NCBI GenBank assembly: GCA_905147135.1
Contig: LR990048.1
Span: forward strand, 4,200,563 to 4,264,562
Length of the DNA: 64,000 nucleotides
Origin: Blastobasis lacticolella
Lineage: Eukaryota > Arthropoda > Insecta > Lepidoptera > Blastobasidae
Reading direction: 5' to 3'
Shown in pieces: positions 10,114 to 22,100 of this stretch. Every line of letters starts with the position of its first letter. Within the stretch, counting starts at the first letter, position 1. The translations under genes and the position numbers were made by a program. The notes beneath the pieces are model-generated. The model ran no database searches. It saw nothing but the letters and a program-made list of their open reading frames with translations, and was not told where the DNA came from.

Positions 10114-13100
10114 TCAACTATCGCCATTCTCTTTCAGCGGTTGTCCTTCTGCTTTCACTTCACCAGTTTCCTCATTTAGATTTTCCATCTTATCAATCAC
10201 TTCCTCCAAAGTCTTCCCTTTAGTCTCTGGGACAAAGAAATATATGAAGAACACGCCGACGTATGCCACAGCGGCGAACGACCAAAACACAGTGTAGTGT
10301 CCGAATACATCCTTGATCCCCTGATAGCCTTTGGCTACAGAGAAACTTATGACACATGCCAGCATTGTAGCCAAACTTGAAGCTACAGTCTTCACATTGA
10401 TCGGAAAGAGTTCCGCCTGCATAACGTAAGGCAAGTTTCCTATACCTAACGAGTATAGGATGTTAAACCCGAGTATGCCAACAAGTGGCATTGGAGATAT
10501 GGTGGCGAGTGTCGCAGCGCTGGCGTTTAAGGCGTCTTGGATGTAGAAGTACGTGCCAACCAGGCTCAGCGACAAGGCCACTCCAAGACAAGACAGGAAC
10601 ATCAGTATCCGACGGCCAAAACAGCCGGCGAGGAACGTCGCCCCTATGCCTGAAAGAAAACACATTACAGAGTAGAATAAAATTATGCAACACCTACGAT
10701 CCTGACACACTTCTGCTTTTACCTCTTCCACTATTTCTGCCTGCTCTATTTAGGGAAGGTCGTTGACGACCTGAGTGGTTCAGTGGTAAACATGCCGGTC
10801 TGCCACGCAAGAGGTCCCGGGTTCGATTCCCGGCCGGGCAGAAATTGAAATGATGAATTTTAATTTCTGTTACGGGTCTGGGTGTTATATGTATGTATAA
10901 TAAGTATGTATTGAAAAGTATATAAGTAGTTTATCAGTTATCTAGCACCCATAACACAAGCTTTGCTTACTTTGGGGCTAGATGGCTCTGTGTGAATTTG
11001 TTCACGGTTATTTATTTATTTATTTTATTTATTTGATAAGTAGCCATTCACATTCACACGATAAAATGAATTGTTTTTAGGGGATCAGTTATGCGGTAAA
11101 ATTAGTTTTAAAAAATACCGATTCGGGACTACGATTAACCAATCGTAATATAAATTAGTAGTAAATATATAAAATATTAAAGATTGTTGAGTTGTTGGCG
11201 TGGGTATTAAGTATTCACAGTCGTGGACCCACAGGAAATTAGCGCTGTGAGACGTTTGACGATTCTTTCTGGCCGCCGCAACATTGACAGTGCCATGGGA
11301 ATAAATGTCCACCTACGTGCTTTTCCTTTTATGTATTATTTTTAACATTGTTTATTTGTGTCGTGTCGTGATGTTTTGTGCCGATAAATAAATAAATAAA
11401 TATTCGTGGACAAATTCACACAGCGCCATCTAGCCCCAAACTAAGCAAAGCTTGTACTATGGGTGCTAGATAACTGATATACTACATAAATACTTTTTTT
11501 TTAAATACATATTATATATAGAACACCCAGACCCGTAACAGAAATTAAAATTCATCATTCAATTTCTGTCCGGCCGGAAATCGAACCCGGGACCTCTTGC
11601 GTGGCAGACCAGCATGTTGACCATTGAACCACTAAGGTCGTCAAAAATGTTGCTAGACCAAGTTTCAATGTACTCGCAACTTGAAAGAAATGGATGGATG
11701 TAAGAGGCACAAATACGGTCGGTCGGTGTAAAGACGCGGTGGAGACCCATACACTAAACGCGTGTAGACCGAGTATAAAACAGGGAAGGTAGCAAAGTTT
11801 CCAATCTTTTTTGGGATGTAACCTCCCCGGCGTGAGCCAGTAGTGTGCGTCCTACAGCTAAGACGATGATGATAATGATGATCTGTAGGTTACATACAAC
11901 ATACTGCAGGTCTAGTATTGATTACCTTCGCTACGATATGGGACTATTGTTGTGACATCTACGTGAAAACGTAAGTAGTAGTTGGTATCATTGAATGAAA
12001 ATTTAAATAATAAATAATTATTTAACACCATCACTCCGATCTTCGAGAATTGTGTCCTTAATATAATAAGACCACGCTAAGTTCGAATCGCTTATTAAAA
12101 AAAAATATCTGTATGGCAAGTTTCTAAACGTCATAGAACGTCATTCATAACAGTCATAACAAACAATTTGAATTCTATTGAATTGTTTATTTTCGTAAGT
12201 TATGAAAAATATTATGAAATAATTAAAAAGGAAGTGCGAGAGATAATTTTCAGCATGATTAATAATTTAGACAAAAAGACTAAAAGTACAAGTTCAAGCT
12301 AATAGTGACCACATAACTGAATGCATACAAGAAGGTCTGACAAGACATTATACCCAGATTATTGCCATATCCCCACATTTGGATTATCATTTTTACAACT
12401 GTCAGTCAATACGGACTTATCGTAATCCTATTATAAAATGAACTGTTTCAAAAACTGGGTATTTCGATAATCAATAATGTTGTAAAAGTTACACAGCTGG
12501 TGTTACCTGCAGCTAATTGCACAAATCCATAGACAATGCTAACGTGCGAGCCCGATATTGAGCTGCTCTGCTTAAATATCATCTCCAGGTACGACTGGAT
12601 TGCAGAGTTCCCGGTCATGTACTGCAGCACTTTCAGACCTGGAAAGAATTAGAGGTAGAATATTAGATATAAGGCGTGTGTTGAATAATAAATAGGTAAG
12701 ATATTTAATTAATATAAGTTTACAATACAGGCTTCAGATTTTTGGACAACTACAAACCCTTCGAGAGACATTTGTAAGGTTGAAAGATCTATTGCATTTC
12801 CTAGAGGAGTTATGATGGCAGGAATAGTAGTGTATTTGGCAACAAATACCACCCTACAACAAAATAGAGGGTATTTATATCATAAATACTGTAAGTTTAA
12901 GAACATTGAATATAAGACCAGCTGGCATTGCAGGAATATCTAGGTCATACGTCCCATGTTGATCGCCAAAACAAAAGGTCAGATGGCAACGCAAGTACAT
13001 CTGGCCTACATGGCCCGTGTTGCGTCCGGGCACTGCAAATGGCACAAAATGTAAGGGCAGTTGTTAATTCAAACATATCTGCTCCACGTTGTACACAAAA

Positions 13101-16100
13101 AGGGCAGCTGTGGCGACGTAACAATATCTTCCTTGCTGGACGCCAAAATATAATTATTTCACCTGGTCAGGATCCCTTGTTAACAGGGTCTTGTAGGCCA
13201 GATGGCAGTTGCTCCATTATCCATTACCTGCCAAATCTCGGGTCACGGTCTAGGCGGACCCCGGGTCTCGCGCGCGAGAGCCCAACCAGGCTATTGACAG
13301 TATTGACACCTTATGATTATTAGATGACGAAGTAAAATATCTGCTCTACGTTAGGTGCCAATACGTATGAGCGGTTGGTGACTATCCGTCCCGCGCAGGG
13401 TTGCCAGATTGGGGTTTTTTCCCATTTTAGGGAAATTTCGAGATATGTGAGGAAATTTTTAATGTAGTTCTCATACAAAAGTATCAATGGGGAAAAATAA
13501 AATAGGAACTGGAAAAATGTTAAAGGTCTTTTCATACAAATGTATCATTTTGGGGAAAATTTAATAGAGAACTGGGGAAATTTTTAAATATCTATCTGGC
13601 AACCCTGGTCCCGCGGTGGGCACCAAAATATACGCAAGGGAACATGGTGGCACAAGGTAGTCTTTGCCTGCAGCTTACCTCTACGGGAAAAAGAAAATGC
13701 GGAAAATGCAGCGTAAACAGTAGAATTTCAATAAACCATGTGTGGCTTTGCCGAAGACTTCATTACCTCCGATGATGTACAACGCCTTTCTATACTTGAT
13801 TTTTGTTAGCAATTCCTTAACTGTCGTCTTGTTCTCCATGCTTTCTCGGACGTGTGCTTTGATGACATCCATCTGCTCGTCCACCCACTGGAAAAGTGAT
13901 GGAAATACATACAGCGCCTGTTTTTTTAAAGCATTAAGTTGTAACGATGGTATATCACCTCCTTCTGATATACCATCTCTCTCTGTTCAAAAATCTAAAT
14001 CGTCCTTCAAAATTTTAAAAGAATTCGATTGGCGTGATTATATTTTATTTTCCGCGCTCGCATTTCATACTTCAACAATGTGATATCCCTCAAGAATAGA
14101 TAAAACCCCAACCCTACGGCTCTGCCTAAGCCCTATGCCTTAAAATGTTATAAAAGTTATTTAATAAAAGTTCTATAGATGCAATGTCACCTATTTGTTA
14201 TATTTAAATAGCGGAACGTCAATAGTAATAAAACCTTTTACAGCTTTTTCGACGGTTAATTTCTTCATCTGAGGGTTACAGTTCCTTCACCTGCTTCCAT
14301 CATCACAGCTTCTATTTTCAACCGCCTACAAAAGATATCATACCCAGGTTGCTGAACGGGCGTAGCGCGACAAAGAACTTAGCGCCGATTTATGTAGATA
14401 TGGTAGTTCATTTACTTTGTTAGAAGTAGTTTTTATTTATTTCAATGAGCCGTTTTCAAAAGTAGCCAGAGCAACGTGTTATAGAGGTGGGCAATGCATT
14501 GGCGATACTCTTGGCGTTGCTAATGTTTATAGGCAGTGGTGACCACTTTCCAAAAGGAAGCCGACCCGTTTGCCCACCGTAAAAAATTGTTATCAATTCC
14601 TATGTGCAATTCCATGGCGCAATTACCGTTACGTTACATGGCCTTTTAAATTATTGCTCCCGTTACATGCCACACCCATGCCATGCCATACATGTAAAGA
14701 TTGTGCAAACTGTTGAAAAGCAACTACCGAGTAACGTGATTTTCATTCGTTAATCAATGACTAATGAGGAGTTTTCCAGTAGGTATTGATAGTTTGTTTC
14801 AAAAAGCATCAATAGATGGCGCTTCTACAATTTTGGTAATCTTCTTTAAATCTGTATGATGGTGGCAGTGATTTCATGCAGCCAAGTATGTAATACTAAA
14901 CTTGAAAATAAAGTGTTTATTAATATAAACATAACTGTTAAAGGTTGAACGAAGTGTAAAAAGAAATATTTATAGAAGTTGGCACTATGTTCCATTATTA
15001 TTACAACCTCTAAAATGGTTGAAAACTATTGACAAATATAATATTATCCAATACAACGTACCCAGTGCTTATATCCTGTTTGCTAAGAACCTATTTCAAG
15101 CGATTATCAATTACCAAAATTGTCGGGGCGCCATCTAGTGAGTGGTTAGGAATGCCTTAGATACCTATTGGAAAACTGCTCATTCAGTCTTAAAATATTA
15201 TTTGGAGATGTTATACTCCCCTATACCTACCATACAAAGATACGGAAAAACTTAAAAAAAAAACTTATTATAACATATAGGTATTCATCCTCTTATTTAT
15301 ATTATTATAAGTGAGTGACAGGGTAAAGATAAAATGTATGGATGACAAAATAAATGAAAAATAAAAAAGTAAAATCGTAATTTCAATCGCCTACTAGGGT
15401 TGTGCTACATATATCGTCTGACGTCTAAGTAGCTAGTGTTGGACCATGTCCTTGATTTCCTAACTAACATTATAAACAATTACTCAATGATATAAATTAC
15501 CTTCTCATTATTGGTTCCTTTTATGACCATGAACTCCTTCCTCGCTGCGTCAATCCTCCCATTCTTCAAGTGATAATACGGGGACTCTGGCAACCAGAGG
15601 CATAGCAACACGTATACTATTGGTATAGTAACGACTATCGAATTCAGGACAGTATAGGACACGAACGGTCCTACACCGTACATTATTAGACTTCCAAGGT
15701 TGTTCATAACTTGTACCAACATGCCGAGAGCGCCTCTAATCTCTTTGTCAGCTATTTCTGTGATATATATCATTGTTACCTAGAACAAATAGCATTTGAG
15801 GACACTTAGAACACATATTTGCTGAGAATTATAAGATTTTGTTTCCAGTACAATGTTGCGGGTTTGTACTGTGCCTAAAGGTAATGTTTTGGCAAACTAC
15901 TTCTTTTGCATGACGTATGTAACGTAAGGTATAATTATAGGTACCAAACTCTCTTAAAATATCACAAAGTTATTCATCGTTTATTATTATAGCTTTTAAA
16001 GAAGTAATCTTGGCGTAAAAAGTGCTCTCGCTCATAAAGGCCCCGGATCCACCTAGACTATGATCCAGGACTTGGCAGACAGTGGAGCGACGGCCATCTG

Positions 16101-19100
16101 ACCTCCGTGACCTTGCTACCAGGAGAACCTGACCATATTGGTTCATGATTACACATTCAGTCGCCTGAATGTGCAGGTTTCATCACGATGTTTTCACTCA
16201 CCGTAAAAGAAAAGAGAAAGAAAAAAGTCATTGATACATAGCCGCAGTGGGATTCGAACCCAGAAACGTAATTTTAAGGAAGTGATATGAGAATTAAATT
16301 TAGAAACTGCTCCCAAAGTTTGCATGTAGGTAGAGCCCATATTAAGAAGCAGTAGTACTAGTAGCCTAATACCTACTACATACTAGTAGGGCTTGACATT
16401 ACGTTACGTAGGTAGAGTAGCCTTATGTTAGAGCTTGTCTAAGCTGAAATGACGCGCCCCACTACTTAATTAGTTTATTTCGATGTGTGAGTGCAAATAT
16501 TAATAACGACACTTCATCTGTGTGGGACCGTCGACTGCTCCAATCGAACGACGCGTGCTCCTACGTTTGAGTCTCACCGGCAACTGAATGACAAATTACA
16601 ACGGCATTTGTATATTAGTATTGCGTCCATATTTTAAATTAGCTTGTGTGCCTTAATGCGATAGTGGGGCGCGTCATTTCAGCTTAGACGAGCTCTACAA
16701 AACCTATCATAATCTCGATTCTTAGTACTTACAACCGCTGTGATTCCTGTAGTAACTCCCATCATCAACCGAGCTATGCACATCAGTATCGGGGTTCCAG
16801 TGAACAGGATTATTACCTGCAATTCAAATACCAATACTCAAATACTAAAATACAAGACTTGCTTATACTAATCTAAGTCAACAGCAATAGCATAGGTTTG
16901 TAGGTGCCTTTTCCAGCAGGGTAGTACCTAAATATTTATTCTGTTTAGTAATAATAAATAAATAATATGTCAAATAAAATTAAACAAAGATTTATTTTAT
17001 TTCAGTAAAGATATTTTTATGATATTGTTAATGGGATAAAGTTATCTCTCCAAAAAGCTAGTTTCTCTAATTTTTTTTTTTCATTTTAGTTTAACGTGAA
17101 CTTCACAGCGTTTAGCTAGGTACCATGTCACAATAACTTTCTCTAAAATATCGTTGCTTTGATTTGGCAAAGACAGAGCTATTATGACTGATACCAAAAT
17201 GTAAGGTAAGTACTACAAGTTGATGCCGCAATCCAAAGTGTCCCAAAATGATAGACGGACGAGGCTTTTGGGAACCGGCTTCTCCAAATGTTTATGCGGG
17301 CCGAACAGCAGTCGTTGCACGAAAAAGCGAAAACACCGCCAATAAATTAAGGATTCTGGTAGGAAACCACTTTAAGTACCTATCTACCAAGTTAAATCTG
17401 AGAGCGCTTTAGCCGCTGAGCCTAGATTTACCGCTAGGGCTTAGGACGATGACAATAATGCTTTTGCCCGTGACTTTCAGGGAGCGAACCTAGAGGCGTT
17501 GGCTGTTATACCTACCTACATTAGGGTCAACAATGTCACCCACTGTGACTCGATACCGAATATACAGGGTCACTTTAACTCTTGATACCAAGGGATATGC
17601 ATGTGCTAGTGATAGCAAATAATATTTCCTATGGCACCAATTATGAAATTGCGAAGAAAATCAGCTGTTTCATACATTTTGGCAGAATTCTTATTAAATT
17701 TTGTAACAGGTGATTTTAATTTTCGCTAGAGTTAGTGCCATAATAAAAGTTGCTTGTTTTCACGAGCACATGCATAGGTTCCCTTTGGTATTAAGAACAA
17801 ATTTAAAGTATAGATTAGGTAAAATATACCTATATATATCACAAAACCGATAGTCATTGTTACTCTATTTCATCATTAATCTGTATGAATTTCATCAGTC
17901 TCTACTGATAACTCACACACCTAAAGTAGATATACAAATTAGAAATTAACATGTTAATTGTGTTTTGTATTGTGAAGGTAGGGCAAATGAGTGAATTATT
18001 CATGTAGAATTATAAAGGTTGGTATAACACTTGCTGGCTGCTGGCGAATCGGCTTTTCCCCAATGTGCAATTCGAAAGGGAAAAGATGACTGGTGGCAGA
18101 TGCCGCACATAAGACAAAAGCCAAACCACCACAAATTAAGAAAAAGTTTTGGTACCTAGTAAAACGCTTCAAGTAAATTTGAAAACGCTTTCTTATTGGA
18201 AGAGGGGTCTCTGGTATGAGCCGGGATTGACAGCTGTCGGGGAGGCAGAGGAGATACCTAATATCTACTTGCGTTAAAAAAGCATTTATCTATTTGAGAA
18301 CTAATTTAAAATAACTGTATTGTACGGAAACCCCCTGCTGATTCCCCGGTTAGCATTATGTTTGTTGGACTGGACAAGAGGGGTTCAGGGTTAAGGTTTA
18401 TATTCTATTCTAATAGGGGCACATCTAACCATCGCTACACGTTAGTCTGGCAGACTCCATCTGTAGGCTAATTACGTAACTCTGTTGCTAACAATTATCT
18501 GATTTCAATGATTGAAATAATTACTTTTGCGATTATGTATGATCCATTTAATAGTGTCGATTATACATAATCGCAAAAGTAACAATTTCAATCATTGAAA
18601 TCAGATAATTATTAGCAACTGAGTTAAGTAATTGGCTTACTGTTAGCCGTAGCCCAAAAAGTGAAGTGATTTTAGATAGTATTTTTTTTCTCTATAGAGA
18701 TATCAACAGGCCCCTCTACTAGCTTCGATTCTCAGCGTACCTACCGCACCTATCAGCCCTGGCGCGGCGGAGACGGCGAGCGTGCGCCGCCGGCCCAGCC
18801 GCTCGCTGAGCACCTGCCCCGCGTAGCAGCCCGGGATCGAGCCGATCGACAGCACCGACACCACCCACGAGCTTTGAGCCTGGTGAGAATAGTGCCAGTT
18901 ATGCAGGTAACTCAATAAAAAAACATATGTCGGAACCGGACATGAGTGAGGACACTCTAATGTCTCGGAAACGGATGTCAATCGATGCGCCCCTTCGCGG
19001 ATGGATGGACTGCGGGATTTTCAAATAGCTACTTTAAAAATTAAAAAGTATAGTCCGGCTTGCCTCACTCGATGGCTCTGCTTAGACAAGTCTCTCAAGT

Positions 19101-22100
19101 ATTGAATTTGATAACCGAAGTTACTCAGAAAGGTGTTTCCTGAAAAGATACGTGTTAGTTTTAGTACCTTTTCTGAAAAGAAAACGCAAAACATTTACAT
19201 TTTTATACAACTAATATAATCGTGTTTAACATCTGTTACAATTATTTGAACATATTTTTTTTATGAACAGCTCTCGGAAAATCTCCCAATACTTTTATGA
19301 CGTCATATTCGCAAAGGTCCTTTTTTCAGACCTTTGAAATGAAATGAAATGAAATGAAATGAAATACATTTATTGTCTCAGGACACCACATCACAAGTTC
19401 ACAATACACATATAATTGCAGACAGTAAACAATACACAATACAGATAGCATCGGAACTGCTGTAGTGGTACCCCTGACGACAATAGGACCTCGCTCAGCG
19501 TATGCCACGGCCTGAGCCGCGTAACTTCTTCTTGGCTTTGAACAGCCAAGAAGAAGTAAAACCATAGAAGTCTGTGAGGTAATAGCTGAGCTCCAGAAAG
19601 GAGAGTGTGAGTACAGAAGGGACTGTTACCTAATAAAATTTGTAGGGTATAATGTGCGCACGTGGAAAGCGCACCTCCCGCGATTGGGTCTGACGAGAAT
19701 AGAATGACCAACAATGACCTGACCATGCATCGTGGAGGGTTTGATAAACAACACGTGGGTTTACTAGTCGTCTATGTCTGCTACTGTAAAATCTGTATCA
19801 CTTTCACAATTCTAAGTTAAGTATATTTATTTAATCAATCACTAAGCAATTTAAATACATGTCACGTTAAAATAATGTCAATACTGTCAACATAAAGTAA
19901 TTTACAATCATATAAGTAGGTATTGTATTGTGCTTTGATTTTATGTTAGAATTAGTGAATAATCTGTTGATTCTTTATTTCGACGAAACTTCCCCGAACT
20001 TGATTTATTAATACCTGATATTAAGAGCTATGATTGCTTGGTAGAGAGTCCTTTGCAATATTTTAGTAATAATTTCGATCATAACTCATCATAACAATAA
20101 TAATCTAGACCAATTTTTTTTGTCCTAATAAGGCGCATGGGCTTCATTAAGTCCTAAATTATAAATTGCTCTTTAGTTACTGGCACTACAACTTCATAAT
20201 GTATTTATTTTAAATAGAATTAGACTGCTGTTAAACAGAGAAATAAAAAAGGGTCTACATAATTTCCTTCCATATTTTTGTCATTGAGTAGGTAAAAAAG
20301 AGCAGATAACGGTATCTGAAGTTGTGTTTAGGTATCTACGAGTTAGACATGGAACCTTGCGGTTATGTCGCTCGTTCTATATTTTCCTCTTAGTGATTAT
20401 CTTATCTGCTGCAAATTGGCACGTGAATATCTGTTTACCGCCAAAATACGCGACTATCGTAAGATATAATCTACACTTACGCTTGTCGGCTATTTTATGT
20501 AAAAGATATGGCGGGCAATGACTCGCGTATCTGTCGGCGTTGGTCGGCATAATGTGAAAGAAGATAGTATACTTTTAAATAAATAAATACCAGTCTCAAT
20601 GAAACTGCCATAATTAAAATTAATTTAATATAATAAGTGACATAGCTCGTAGAACTGATGGCAGTAAGGTTCTCGAGTGGCAACCATGTACCGGAAGACG
20701 TAGCGTGGGTAGGCCTCCCACAAGGTGGCCAGACAACCTGGTAAAGATCGCAGGTACTAGCTGAATGCGGAAGGCACAGGACCGGTCTTTGCGGAGATTT
20801 CTGGGGGAGGCCTATGCCCAGCAGTGGGCGTCTTTCGGTTGATATGATGATATGGATGAAATAAGTGGGAAGGTACTAGTACCTAGACAGAGGTACCTAG
20901 GTACTTATATGGCGGAAATCTACACCGCAGGTAGAGGGATTCCGGCCACAAGACGTAATTGTTCCCAATATCAGTTCAACCGTTGCTTACTACGAACTAA
21001 CATAAGCATTTATGAACTGGAACATGAAAAGAATAAAATTATCGTCAATGTCAATAACCTTATCAAACAGTAGCTACCTATTCTTTGATCTGACACCTAT
21101 ACCACAAAATAAAGAACGGCCCACCTATACTCAATATATTTATTTATTGCATTCCATAGGTTACAGAAAGATGTTGTAATAATAACTGTTAAATAACATT
21201 TAGGTAACATTATTCTAGTCATATAGTTCTTTAAGGACCTTGTCAAGGCACAACAACAAAAGAGAGAGACGGTACCTTTTGATAGTCAGCATACAGTTTT
21301 GTATTTCTTTTCCGTTAAGAAGTGCATCTACAGAGTAGTAGCATTTTGTAAGCAAGTGCAGTTTTAGTAATTGAATGAATTTCTTATCATTTGTTTCGTC
21401 CTAGTAAGTACCGACTATCGGTACCGGTATCTACCTTCTACGTGCATAAAAATGTATTATAACAGCTCACCATTGGACTGGAGTCTCCTCCACATTAGTG
21501 GAGGTTATTGTTTCCACACTTGGCAGGGGATAGGACATGTAAGAGGTAGGTACAGTCAACAGCATGTCGACATACACAAAACCAGTTAAGATGAGCTAGC
21601 ATCTCTACAGACGCGCATAGCAATGTTAGCTACTTTTATACTGGTATTGGGTAAGTCGATATCTGTCTTGTGTACGTAGGAACGCCTCTATTTTTAGTCG
21701 TCTTTTACATTACTCATCAATGAATGCAGTTGGTGTTACGAGTTTCGGCCCGGTCTGATTTTGGCCCGCGGGCCGAAATGTATCATAAATTAAAATATTT
21801 ATATTTACTCAGACGTTTGAGCCTGCAGTAAAAAATTCAATTTTAATTATTTTTCTCGACTATTCTATAAATACAATTTTTAAGGACATTTTTAACTGCG
21901 GGCCCAAACGCCTGTGGAATAATACATATTAATTTTAACACATTAGTGTTTTTGACCCGTGGGCCAAAACCAGGCCGGGCGGAAACGCCTGAGCTCGGTG
22001 TTACATTCTACTCTCACCACAAGCATTTAGCCCCGTTTTTTGCATAAGCATTACTTACCTATTAAATTTGATACCCGGACATTAAATAAAAAAATAACAT

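Larger units (their letters stand above)
12639..13766. other. Intron 6 of transporter copy B, repeat-rich
   Basis: Contains the SINE-2 tail and a hAT-type MITE. Motifs of the form 'G(A/C)(C/A)CCAAAATATA' occur at about 13140 and 13618 and a weaker one at 12965, which may be boundaries of an unrecognised repeat. The 131-codon open frame at 12928 runs across the SINE tail and is not a gene. Confidence 0.5.

Noticed and set aside
10775..10845. tRNA-like sequence
   Set aside because: Head of SINE-1, followed by its conserved core and (TTTA)n tail.
12928..13323. 131-codon open frame on the plus strand
   Set aside because: Runs through an intron of the opposite-strand transporter and across a SINE-2 tail; no domain.
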